From: Candidatus Bodocaedibacter vickermanii | Lineage (GTDB): Bacteria > Pseudomonadota > Alphaproteobacteria > UBA6184 | Direction: 5' to 3' | DNA: 64,000 nt | Assembly: GCF_014896945.1 (NCBI RefSeq) | Contig: NZ_CP054719.1 | Span: forward strand, 1,101,153 to 1,165,152 | Part shown: positions 55,762 through 64,000 of the stretch, one piece after another | Position numbering within the stretch: the stretch's first letter is position 1 | Layout of the letters: each line of letters begins with the position of its first letter | The notes under the pieces: generated by a model | Told to the model about the DNA's origin: nothing | The model's database searches: none | The model's input: only the letters and a program-made list of their open reading frames with translations | Program-made: the position numbers and the translations under genes

Positions 55762-55834
55762 CGGCTCAAGGGCGCTTTACGCGCCAAAGCGGCGGTTGCC
55801 GCCAATCAAATCGCATTGCGATTTGATTGAGTCG
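55762..55834 (+). repeat. Cloverleaf repeat D, copy 1
   Basis: CGGCTCAA...TTGAGTCG closes three hairpins: GGCGC-tttac-GCGCC, GCGGC-ggtt-GCCGC and AAATCGC-att-GCGATTT. A conserved tail GCAGAGGTCGGCATACATGA follows. Confidence 0.8.
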
Positions 55835-55963
55835 CATAAAGGCAGAGGTCGGCATACATGAGAGAGTTGCAACAGAGGGATATGTTGGGCGAGATCCGTG
55901 AGGTAGTGTGTTGTTGCTTATAATCCGTGTCACAGCTCATCAGATCTATTTAATCTATTGAGT

Positions 55964-56447
55964 CCAGCGTCACGCTGGTTTGTCAATCTTTTGTTAACAT
56001 TTGTGAGGTATTGTAAGTTTATAGAGCTCATACATTATTATTTTTGCCCACCGTTTCGTGAAGAAAAGACGGATTGCTTCGTCTATTTAGTCTCGATTTA
56101 GGGAGTGGGTTTTGTCCCCCCACCCGAAGGTCACTGAGGGTGACAAGGGCACAACTGTTGAAAGTGATTTGAAAAAGAATGTTTTTGACAGTAAATCAAT
56201 ATAACAGCGGAAATCATTGATAAAACGATTAATTGTGTCAATGATATAGAAATGTATGAATTAAGCAATAGATATGCGGCTAATTTACACAATAAAAAGT
56301 TTCTTATAATACTCATAGCGTGATGTTTAAGTAGGTGACTTTAAGATTGTTAAACACCTCTTTTGATCACTTTCAACAGTTGTGGTGACTAGGGCGGGGG
56401 GTGGTAAAAAAATCGAGTTAACTGAATCTTAACCTTTATTAACCCCA
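55964..56447 (-). repeat. Composite repeat A, copy interrupted by MITE
   Basis: An inverted copy starting with CCAGCGTCACGCTGG. It is interrupted at GGTGACAAGGG by the MITE, and its far-end palindrome has been lost. Confidence 0.85.
56150..56384 (+). mobile_element. 235-bp MITE, copy 2
   Basis: Same length and terminal inverted repeats as 15749-15983. Flanks are GTGACAAGGG (56140-56149) and GTGACTAGGG (56385-56394), a 10-bp duplication with one later substitution. Relative to the host repeat it is in the opposite orientation from copy 1. Confidence 0.9.
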
Positions 56448-56776
56448 AATTAACGGCAGTGCTTTTTGTTATAATTCGTGTTTGTGTAAATCGGATCTAA
56501 GCAACGTGCCGTTGCATCCATTAGAGTTATAGAAATAAATTTCAAACTATTGCAAAGCTGTTTCTTATAATCCGTATCTGTGCGAATCGGATCTAACTTA
56601 TGGGGTGCAGGGATCATCCCTGGTGCAACGTCACGTTGCCAGGAGCAAACCTGCGCCGCACATAATGTGGGAAAAGCGTATGGATCCAGTGTGACGATTT
56701 TGATTTATGGCGTTGTGTTTCATAATCCGTGTCAGAACGTATTGGATCTAATCTATTGAGTCCAGCGTCACGCTGG

Positions 56777-56848
56777 CGGCTCAAGGGCGCTTTACGCACC
56801 AGAGCGGCGGTTGCCGCTATCAAATCGCGTTGCGATTTGCTTGAGCCG
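56777..56848 (+). repeat. Cloverleaf repeat D, copy 2
   Basis: CGGCTCAAG/CTTGAGCCG closes three arms: GGCGC/GCACC, GCGGC/GCCGC and AAATCGC-gtt-GCGATTT. It is preceded directly by palindrome CCAGCGTCACGCTGG and followed by the same GCAGAGGTCGGCATACATGA tail. Confidence 0.8.
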
Positions 56849-57217
56849 CATAGAAGCAGAGGTCGGCATACATGAGAGAGTTGATACAGCTGGCAGCATG
56901 CTGCTGCACCCGATGAGTTAGATCGAGTGTGGTCTGGCACGGATTCAATTATTACAAACATCGTTACCTAACGGATGCAACGGCACGTTGCCAGCATCAT
57001 GCTGCTGTGTAATCCGTGTCTGGGCGAATCGGATCTAACTTAATGGGTCCAGGGATCATCCCTGGCGGCACGGGCGCGGAACTTAATCTATTTTTCAAGA
57101 TAGAATTCAAACTTCACTTTTTATCATTTGTAATAACGTAAAGACCACACGATAAACATAGTCCTTTAATTTTTATCAATATTTCGGTATAAAACTGATG
57201 AAGGTAAAGGAATGTAA

Positions 57218-58303
57218 ATGATTAATATTCAAGCTTTAGAAAACGAGATTTTAAACTCTATCCAGGTTGCAGACACCCTTGAGGCTATCGAGGCTATTCG
57301 TCTAGACGTTGTGGGTAAAAACGGTAAGTTAACGCAGGCTATGAAAAATTTAGCGCAATTGTCACCGGATGAAAAACGACAAGCGGGGCAAACTCTGAAC
57401 AGTTTTAGGGATCGTTTTACGACATCGCTTCAGGAAAAGAAATCTCAGATAGAATTAGTGTTGCTTGAATCTCAGCTACAGAATGAACGCGTGGATGTAA
57501 CTTTACCTGTTGATGGAGCTGCGTCGGGGCACCTTCATCCCATTACTCGCGTTATTGATGAGGTTACTCAGATTTTTGCTCAGATGGGGTTTTGTGTTGC
57601 AGAAGGTCCTGATATTGAAACAGACCATAACAACTTTACAGCGTTGAACATTCCAGAAACGCATCCAGCACGTCAAATGCACGATACGTTTTATTTAAAG
57701 TCAACATCGGAAGATGGTTCGCCATTATTGCTGCGAACACATACGTCACCGGTTCAGGTTCGGACGATGATGGGTCAACAACCACCCATCAAAATTATTG
57801 CACCGGGTAGAACATACCGGTGTGATTCGGATCAAACGCATACGCCAATGTTTCATCAGATTGAGGGGCTGTATATTGACCTTGCAGAAAAAGTGCATAT
57901 GGGACATTTAAAAAGTTGTATTGAAACGTTTTGCCGTACGTTTTTTGATTCATCAACATTACCGATTCGATTTCGTCCAAGCTTTTTCCCATTTACGGAA
58001 CCTTCTGCAGAAATTGATATTGGCTGTAAGCGAACAAAAGAAGGCATACAAATTGGTGCCGGTAATGACTGGTTAGAAATTATGGGATGTGGAATGGTAC
58101 ACCCTAACGTTTTAAAAAACTGTGGTATTGACCCAGAAATTTATCAGGGGTTTGCTTTCGGAATGGGCGTTGAACGTTTGGCTATGTTAAAATACAATAT
58201 TCCCGACCTTCGAACATTTTTTGAAGGTGATTCTAAATGGATTCAGCATTATGGTTTTTTCCCATTTGCAACAGGCTATCGTACTCAGGAGGATGTAGCA
58301 TGA
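57218..58303 (+). CDS. pheS: Phenylalanyl-tRNA synthetase alpha subunit
   Basis: The 361-residue protein has the N-terminal coiled coil and class II catalytic core: HPITRVIDEVTQIFAQMGF, LLRTHTSPVQVRTM, FHQIEGLYID, the motif-2 region FRPSFFPFTEPSAEID and motif 3 GMGVERLAMLKYNIPDLR. With PheT it forms the (alpha-beta)2 enzyme that charges tRNA-Phe. Its TGA overlaps the pheT ATG by 4 nt. Confidence 0.97.
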   Translation: MINIQALENEILNSIQVADTLEAIEAIRLDVVGKNGKLTQAMKNLAQLSPDEKRQAGQTLNSFRDRFTTSLQEKKSQIELVLLESQLQNERVDVTLPVDGAASGHLHPITRVIDEVTQIFAQMGFCVAEGPDIETDHNNFTALNIPETHPARQMHDTFYLKSTSEDGSPLLLRTHTSPVQVRTMMGQQPPIKIIAPGRTYRCDSDQTHTPMFHQIEGLYIDLAEKVHMGHLKSCIETFCRTFFDSSTLPIRFRPSFFPFTEPSAEIDIGCKRTKEGIQIGAGNDWLEIMGCGMVHPNVLKNCGIDPEIYQGFAFGMGVERLAMLKYNIPDLRTFFEGDSKWIQHYGFFPFATGYRTQEDVA

Positions 58304-60705
58304 AATTTACATTATCGTGGTTATACGAACATTTGCACACAAAAAAGGCACTAGCTGATTTAATGCACCATTTAACCATGTTAGGTATTGAGGTTGAATC
58401 TTATGATGATCCAACACCAAGATTAGCTCCATTTTTAATTGCTCAAATTAAAAGTTTAGAAAAACATCCCAATGCGGATCGTTTGAATGTGTGTAATGTG
58501 CAAATTTCCGCAGATGAATCAGAGCCGTTGGTTCAAGTAGTATGCGGTGCGCCCAATGTATATGCAGGAATGAAAACTGTTTTTGCGCATATTGGTACAC
58601 ATATTCCTGGTTTGGATATTACATTAAAAGCTGGCAATATACGTGGCGTTGCCAGTAATGGAATGTTGTGTTCTTTAAATGAACTAAGCCTTGGTCAAGA
58701 CCAAGATGGTATTGTTGATTTACCCAAAGATGCGCCAGTGGGGCGACCCTTTGCAAAAACATTTGGACATGATGATCCAACGATTGAGGTTAGTATTACC
58801 CCCAATAGAGCCGATTGCTTTGGCGTTGTGGGGATTGCAAGGGACATTGCAGCCGCAGGATTTGGTGAATATATTCATAAAAAAATACCTGTTATTAATG
58901 GTGTATATCCCTGTTCCAAAACAGTAAGAATAGAATCTAAAGACGACTGCCCAGTGTACATGGGGCGGACTATTCGGAATGTAAAGAATACACAAAGTCC
59001 GGAATGGTTACAGCAACGATTGCGAAAGATTGGATTAGAGCCGATTTCAGCAATCGTCGATATTACAAATTATGTTTGTTATGATTTATGCCGTCCATTG
59101 CATGCGTTTGATGCAGATACAATAGGTTCAAACATTATCGTTCGAAATGCCGTTTCAGGTGAAACATTCCAAGGGTTAAATGATAAGGACTATGCGCTGA
59201 CCGATCGACATTTGGTGATTGCAGACGAACAGAATGTTCTTGCACTTGCAGGTGTTTTGGGTGGTAAAGCATCGGGTACAACATTAGATACGACCACGGT
59301 GTTTTTAGAGTCTGCATTGTTTCACCCCACTGTCGTCAGCACAACGGGTCGTGAATTGAATATCCATACGGATTCAAGAGTTCGCTTTGAACGAGGTGTG
59401 GATCCAGAGTCAGTGCGCTTTGGATTGGATATTGCAACACAAATGATTGTGGATATCTGTGGTGGAGAACCGAGCGACAGTATTATGGCAGGGACGGTTC
59501 CAACAAACCTAAACGAGATCCGACTGGAGCTAGCAAGAGTCAAATTATTAACAGGACTATCGATTCCTACAAAGGTAATCGAAACATATTTAACAGGGCT
59601 TGGTTTTACAAATATTCAGGTGGTGCCAGGAGAAGCTTTAAAAGTTACAACACCGTCGTGGCGATTTGATATTTCAAACGAACACGATGTGATTGAAGAA
59701 ATTATTCGAATCCACGGATATGATAATTTACCGAATACACAATTAGAGATGGCGCCTGGATTTAAGCCTCATTCGTTTGCGCAAAGTATTCCATTAAAGG
59801 CTAAAAAAATATTGGCAACATTAGGATTAAATGAAAGCATTCATTATTCCTTTGTCAGTGAAAAAATAGCCATTCAGTTTAATGAGGGTAATCCGACGAT
59901 TGAGTTGATGAATCCAATAAGTCAACAGTTAAGCCATATGCGTCCATCAGTGTTACCTTCGTTATTAGAAACGATTCAACGGAATCAAGCATATCAGCAT
60001 AAGAACTTGCGTATCTTTGAAGTGGGGGCTGTTTATCATAATGCAACAAAACCTATACAAGAAACGGTGGCTGCTGCGATATTGACGGGAGATTCTGGCG
60101 CTGTTGATTGGCGCAAGCATCAACGTACGTATGATGTATTTGATATAAAGGCAATCGCATTCCAGTTGATGGAGCGTTTGGGTTTAAAAATCGAGACCGT
60201 TCAAATTGATAGTGAGGGGGCGCCTTCATGGTATCATCCAGGTCAAAGTGCAGCGCTGAAATTAGGTCCTAAATTAGTCTTAGGTTATTTTGGACGCATT
60301 CATCCAACCACAGAAAAATCATTTGAGTGTGATCAGCCCATATTTGGATGTGAAATTTTCTTAGACAGGTTGCCCTTGAAACCCACCAAACATACAGCGT
60401 ATAGACCGAATCTATTGCAAGCCGTAGAGCGTGACTTTGCAATGATTATGGATTCTGACGTGCCAGCGGCTAAATTAATCAAAGCGGCAGAAGGTGCGGA
60501 TAAAGAGTATATTCAAACAGTTCGGTTGTTTGATGTGTATGTAGGTAAGGGTGTTCCTGAAGGTAAAAAATCCATGGCATTTAGCGTAACGTTTGTGCCA
60601 AAAGACACGACATTTAACGATGAACAAATTCAACAATTAAGCCAAAAGGTAATTGCTTCTGTAACAAAAGCAACCGGCGGCGAACTAAGGGGCGCATCTG
60701 CATGA
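58300..60705 (+). CDS. pheT: Phenylalanyl-tRNA synthetase beta subunit
   Basis: The 801-residue protein starts [20 protein letters not shown] after a perfect AGGAGG. It shows the tRNA-binding (EMAP) segment [28 protein letters not shown], the B3/B4 editing region ([15 protein letters not shown]), the B5 region and a C-terminal FDX-ACB domain ([20 protein letters not shown]). Its stop overlaps lepA by 4 nt (ATGA), so pheS-pheT-lepA are one operon. Confidence 0.97.
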   Translation: MKFTLSWLYEHLHTKKALADLMHHLTMLGIEVESYDDPTPRLAPFLIAQIKSLEKHPNADRLNVCNVQISADESEPLVQVVCGAPNVYAGMKTVFAHIGTHIPGLDITLKAGNIRGVASNGMLCSLNELSLGQDQDGIVDLPKDAPVGRPFAKTFGHDDPTIEVSITPNRADCFGVVGIARDIAAAGFGEYIHKKIPVINGVYPCSKTVRIESKDDCPVYMGRTIRNVKNTQSPEWLQQRLRKIGLEPISAIVDITNYVCYDLCRPLHAFDADTIGSNIIVRNAVSGETFQGLNDKDYALTDRHLVIADEQNVLALAGVLGGKASGTTLDTTTVFLESALFHPTVVSTTGRELNIHTDSRVRFERGVDPESVRFGLDIATQMIVDICGGEPSDSIMAGTVPTNLNEIRLELARVKLLTGLSIPTKVIETYLTGLGFTNIQVVPGEALKVTTPSWRFDISNEHDVIEEIIRIHGYDNLPNTQLEMAPGFKPHSFAQSIPLKAKKILATLGLNESIHYSFVSEKIAIQFNEGNPTIELMNPISQQLSHMRPSVLPSLLETIQRNQAYQHKNLRIFEVGAVYHNATKPIQETVAAAILTGDSGAVDWRKHQRTYDVFDIKAIAFQLMERLGLKIETVQIDSEGAPSWYHPGQSAALKLGPKLVLGYFGRIHPTTEKSFECDQPIFGCEIFLDRLPLKPTKHTAYRPNLLQAVERDFAMIMDSDVPAAKLIKAAEGADKEYIQTVRLFDVYVGKGVPEGKKSMAFSVTFVPKDTTFNDEQIQQLSQKVIASVTKATGGELRGASA

Positions 60706-62504
60706 CAAAAAAACACGACCATATTCGAAATTTTGCAATCATTGCCCATATCGATCATGGTAAATCGACATTAGCAGATCGATTGATTGAGTTCTGTCAA
60801 GCGGTTAGTGCGCGTGATATGAAAGAACAAATTCTTGATAGCATGGATATCGAACGCGAACGTGGGATTACCATTAAAGCTCAAACTGTTCGACTAAAGT
60901 ATACAGCTAAAAATGGTGAAACATATCAGTTGAACTTAATCGATACACCTGGACATGTGGATTTTTCTTACGAAGTTAGCCGATCATTGGCTGCATGTGA
61001 AGGATCATTGCTGGTTGTTGATGCATCGCAAGGTGTAGAAGCACAAACGTTGGCGAACGTTTATTTGGCGATTGATAATGCTCATGAGATTATTCCTGTT
61101 CTAAACAAGATCGATTTGCCCGCGGCTGAGCCTGAAAAGATCAAACAAGAAATTGAAGACGTGATTGGATTGGATACTACTGATGCGTTGATGATTTCTG
61201 CAAAGTCGGGCATTGGAATTCAAGATGTATTAGAAGCGATTGTTCATCGATTGCCAGCACCGATGGGTGATTCTGAAGCTCCATTACAAGCACTACTTAT
61301 CGATGGTTGGTATGATACGTATTTGGGAGTGATGATCTTGGTGCGCGTCAAAGAAGGTGTTTTGCGCAAGGGTTCAAAAATCCAAATGATGTCCACCAAA
61401 GAAACATATACTGTTGATCAAATGGGAGTGTTCGCACCTAAGAAAGAACCTGTGGATGCGTTGTATCCTGGTGAAGTTGGATATATTACAGCGGGAATGA
61501 AATATGTCGCAGATCTTAGCGTCGGTGATACCATTACCATGGAACGTAACCCTGCGGCAGCGCCGTTGGCTGGATTTAAGCCAAGCGTTCCTGTTGTATT
61601 CTGTGGACTGTTTCCATCGGATGCGGCAGAGTTTGATGTATTGCGTGAAAGCCTTTCAAAGCTACGTCTTAATGATGCGAGCTTTGTGTTTGAAACGGAT
61701 CATTCGCCCGCCTTGGGAATGGGTTTCCGATGCGGATTTTTGGGGCTATTGCATCTTGAAATCATTCAAGAACGGTTAGAACGTGAGTTTAATCTAGACC
61801 TTATTACAACAGCGCCAAGCGTTGTTTACAAAATATATCAACGGAATGGCACCGCAATGGAAATTCATAATCCAGCGGATTTGCCGGATATTATGAAAAT
61901 TGAAAAGATTGAAGAACCCTGGATTAAAGCAACGATTATGGTTCCGGATGAATATCTGGGATCTGTGTTGGCGTTGTGTACAGATCGTCGTGGACAACAA
62001 ATCGATTTAACCTATGCGGGTAATCGTGCCATGGTTGTATATCGATTGCCATTGAACGAAGTTGTCTTTGACTTTTACGATCGATTGAAATCTGTTTCCC
62101 GTGGGTATGCAAGCTTTGATTATCACATGGATGGATATACGGAAGAAAATCTTGTAAAACTGGCAATCTTAGTGAACGGCGAGCCTGTTGAAGCATTATC
62201 ATGTATCGTTCAACGCGATCGTGCAGAAACACGAGGTCGAGCGTTATGTGAAAAGCTTAAAGAATTAATTCCAAGGCAGTTATTCCAAATCGCAATTCAA
62301 GCAGCCATCGGCGGAAAGATTGTTGCGCGTGAGACTGTGTCAGCGATGCGCAAAGATGTAACCGCAAAATGTTATGGCGGTGATATTAGTCGTAAGCGTA
62401 AATTGTTGGATAAGCAACGTGAAGGTAAAAAACGTATGCGTCAATTTGGAAATGTAGAGATTCCTCAATCTGCATTAATTGCTGCACTGAAAGTGGTAGA
62501 TTAA
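60702..62504 (+). CDS. lepA: Elongation factor 4 (LepA)
   Basis: The 600-residue translational GTPase has G1 [31 protein letters not shown]3 [17 protein letters not shown]4 NKIDLP and the LepA-specific C-terminal domain ([20 protein letters not shown]). LepA acts on the ribosome during initiation or back-translocation. Coupling to pheT through ATGA overlap is unusual but clear. Confidence 0.98.
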   Translation: MTKKHDHIRNFAIIAHIDHGKSTLADRLIEFCQAVSARDMKEQILDSMDIERERGITIKAQTVRLKYTAKNGETYQLNLIDTPGHVDFSYEVSRSLAACEGSLLVVDASQGVEAQTLANVYLAIDNAHEIIPVLNKIDLPAAEPEKIKQEIEDVIGLDTTDALMISAKSGIGIQDVLEAIVHRLPAPMGDSEAPLQALLIDGWYDTYLGVMILVRVKEGVLRKGSKIQMMSTKETYTVDQMGVFAPKKEPVDALYPGEVGYITAGMKYVADLSVGDTITMERNPAAAPLAGFKPSVPVVFCGLFPSDAAEFDVLRESLSKLRLNDASFVFETDHSPALGMGFRCGFLGLLHLEIIQERLEREFNLDLITTAPSVVYKIYQRNGTAMEIHNPADLPDIMKIEKIEEPWIKATIMVPDEYLGSVLALCTDRRGQQIDLTYAGNRAMVVYRLPLNEVVFDFYDRLKSVSRGYASFDYHMDGYTEENLVKLAILVNGEPVEALSCIVQRDRAETRGRALCEKLKELIPRQLFQIAIQAAIGGKIVARETVSAMRKDVTAKCYGGDISRKRKLLDKQREGKKRMRQFGNVEIPQSALIAALKVVD

Positions 62505-62574
62505 CCAACGTGACGATTCCGGCTTATAGCGTTGTTTTTATAATCTGTGTCAGATCATGTCGGATCTATTGAGT

Positions 62575-62825
62575 CCAGCGTCACGCTGGTTTGTCAATCT
62601 TTTGTTAACCTTTGTGAGGTATAGTAACTTTAGTGCACTTACACATTATTATTTTGCCCACCGTTTCGAGAAGAAAAGACGGATTGCTTCGTCTATTTAG
62701 TCTCGATTTAGGGAGTGGGTTTTGTCCCCCCACCCGAAGGTCACTGAGGGTGACTAGGGCGGGGGGTGGTAAAAAAATCGCGTTAACCGAATCTTAACTT
62801 TTGTTAATTTGCAACGTCACGTTGC
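62575..62825 (-). repeat. Composite repeat A, intact inverted copy (251 bp)
   Basis: It runs from CCAGCGTCACGCTGG to GCAACGTCACGTTGC; the MITE target site GGTGACTAGGGCGGGG is uninterrupted. Confidence 0.9.
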
Positions 62826-63230
62826 ATCCGTTAGGTTAGATCCGATGGGGTTGGACACATGTTTTAACAAGCAACATCACATTTGTTCAAGAATTCAATA
62901 GTTTCAAACAGGTAAACTTACTGGGTGCAGCATCATGCTGCCAACGTGACGTTGGATCCTATAGGTTGTATCGGGTGTGTGCTGAGGTGGATTGTAATTT
63001 TTTCCAAACATATTTATAGTTAAACTCACATAAAACAATTACGCGGCGCCCTTTGCTCCAGACTTTCTTCTAATGGATGCAACGGCACATTACCGGGAGC
63101 AAACCTGCGCCGCACATAGTGTGAGAAGATCGTATGGATCCAACATGACGATGTCGACTTATAGCGTTGTGTTTCACAATCCGTATCAGACCAGATCGGA
63201 TCTAATCTATTGAGTCCAGCGTCACGCTGG

Positions 63231-63302
63231 CGGCTCAAGGGCGCTTTACGCGCCAGAGCGGCGGTTGCCGCTATCAAATCGCGTGGCGATTTGCTTGAGC
63301 CG
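63231..63302 (+). repeat. Cloverleaf repeat D, copy 3
   Basis: CGGCTCAAG/CTTGAGCCG closes GGCGC-tttac-GCGCC, GCGGC-ggtt-GCCGC and AAATCGC-gtg-GCGATTT. It follows palindrome CCAGCGTCACGCTGG, as in copy 2. Confidence 0.8.
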
Positions 63303-63599
63303 CATAGAAGCAGAGGTTGGCACGAATGAGAGAGTTGATACAACTGACGGATGTGTTGGATAATCCGTGTTTGTGCGAATCGGATCTATCCATAGGGTGC
63401 AGCGTCACGCTGCCAACGTGCCGTTGGATCCGATAGATTATATCGAGCGTGACTAGACACAGGTTCAAAAATTCAATAATTTCAAATAGCTAAACCTAAT
63501 GGGTCCAGGGATCATCCCTTTAAAATGTGATGGTTTAACTATTTGTTAAAGTTGTTGAGATAGACTGATGAGTAATTCAATAACCTTTTCGAGTGCGTC

Positions 63600-64000
63600 A
63601 TGAAAACTGTATTGCTTTTAAGCATGTGTGTTGCAAGTGTAACGTTAAGTTTTGGGCGAGCTTCATCTGAAACATCCAGGCGGTCTAGTCAGGCAGAAGA
63701 GCTCATGACAAGCCTTGCAGCAATTAAAGCAGCGACAGCAAAGATTGAACAGTGTTTAGCGGTCGATGATGTGGCTATGATGTCGTCGGTTGATTCGGAC
63801 ACTACTTCTGAACGGAGCAATTCACCCATGCAAGAGGCTCCGAACGGGGTGAGCATTAGTCAAGAAACTCTGAATGCTTTAGTTAAAAATGTTTATACGC
63901 TAGCAATTGCTGGAGTAAAAAAAACTGAAGACTTTGAGTTAGAAAATGTGAAAATGACTCAGATAGTGCAGTTAAGTAAGCAGATTCAGATAATGTTAAC
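63600..64000 (+). CDS. Secreted protein, C-terminus beyond window
   Basis: ATG 63600 opens a frame that reaches the window edge without a stop (133 codons seen). The N-terminus MKTVLLLSMCVASVTLSFGR is a signal peptide. The visible mature part is Ser- and Glu-rich and helical (SQAEELMTSLAAIKAATAKI). The Shine-Dalgarno is weak (GAGTG). A TTGTTAA...GATAGACT promoter-like stretch precedes it. No family recognised. Confidence 0.6.
   Translation, partial: MKTVLLLSMCVASVTLSFGRASSETSRRSSQAEELMTSLAAIKAATAKIEQCLAVDDVAMMSSVDSDTTSERSNSPMQEAPNGVSISQETLNALVKNVYTLAIAGVKKTEDFELENVKMTQIVQLSKQIQIML

Larger units (their letters stand above)
54960..57217. repeat. 2.3-kb repeat block between pyk and pheS
   Basis: No gene. 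In order: palindromes (GCAGCGTGACGCTGC at 54986 and 55178), repeat F (55210-55345), palindrome GCAACCTCAGGTTGC (55381), structured element B (55396-55698, minus), cloverleaf element D (55762-55834), composite repeat A with nested MITE (55964-56447), palindromes, cloverleaf D (56777-56848), further palindromes near 56890, 56975-57000 and 57050, and the GGCACGGGCGCGGAACTTA unit. The minus-strand frame 56614-56961 consists only of repeats. Confidence 0.85.
62505..63599. repeat. Repeat block after lepA
   Basis: No gene. It holds composite repeat A (62575-62825, minus), palindromes near 62937-62957, 63412-63427 and 63500, cloverleaf D (63231-63302) and a copy of the AGCAAACCTGCGCCGCACATA unit (63094) also found at 56645. 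The minus-strand frame 63026-63343 is repeat-derived. Confidence 0.85.

Noticed and set aside
55762-55834. Element D as a tRNA gene
   Set aside because: Cloverleaf shape and size fit, but there is no TTC T-loop, no D-loop GG, no CCA and the arm lengths are wrong.
56614-56961. 115-codon minus-strand frame resembling that at 63026-63343
   Set aside because: Similarity reflects shared cloverleaf and palindrome repeats, not protein conservation.

Overview
The window looks like an AT-rich chromosome segment of a host-associated alphaproteobacterium, most likely a Holosporales/Rickettsiales-type endosymbiont (inference). The grounds are the alphaproteobacterial order rpmH-rnpA-yidD-yidC-engB and cmk-rpsA, very wide intergenic spaces packed with repeats, and many secreted or lipid-anchored proteins with no clear housekeeping role. 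No 16S rRNA or other decisive marker is present, so the rank is uncertain.

Layout. 1-3833 is the 5' part of a giant secreted leucine-rich-repeat gene on the minus strand, cut by the window edge. 4.4-5.3 kb holds a VOC protein and a DUF2569-like membrane protein. 5.5-8.3 kb is a minus-strand cluster of small secreted proteins, two of them frameshifted and two sharing a duplicated tail. 8.3-10.4 kb is groESL with a textbook CIRCE operator and promoter. An IS200-type element then splits a small secreted-protein gene. 12.3-22.5 kb is housekeeping (cmk, rpsA, rpmH // rnpA, yidD, yidC // engB, ruvB), with the conserved order broken by 1.4-2 kb blocks of repeats. 22.5-39.1 kb is the main accessory region: a lipoprotein with a beta-barrel-like C-terminus, a papain-like protease, a decayed gene, a 2093-residue secreted protein, a 908-residue lipoprotein, a macrodomain lipoprotein split by a second IS200 copy, and a coiled-coil secreted protein. 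After tRNA-Asp and more repeats come a 38-copy 9-bp minisatellite, a prepilin peptidase, topA, an orphan PAS protein, an MFS transporter, clpA-clpS, rplT-rpmI, another large lipoprotein, pyk, a 2.3-kb repeat block, pheS-pheT-lepA, a last repeat block and the start of a secreted-protein gene cut by the right edge.

The most notable content is (i) a family of lipobox proteins whose C-termini look like outer-membrane beta-barrels ending in Leu-Asp-Arg, next to a secreted cysteine protease and an extracytoplasmic macrodomain protein, and (ii) a layered repeat ecology. The repeats are covarying short palindromes, a 72-bp cloverleaf element, a 252-bp composite repeat, a 235-bp MITE that landed twice at the same site of that repeat in opposite orientations, and a ~300-bp promoter-bearing element with conserved stems and variable loops that may be an undescribed structured RNA. 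Both IS200 copies sit in genes whose reading frames are restored exactly if 651 bp are removed after TTTAT.
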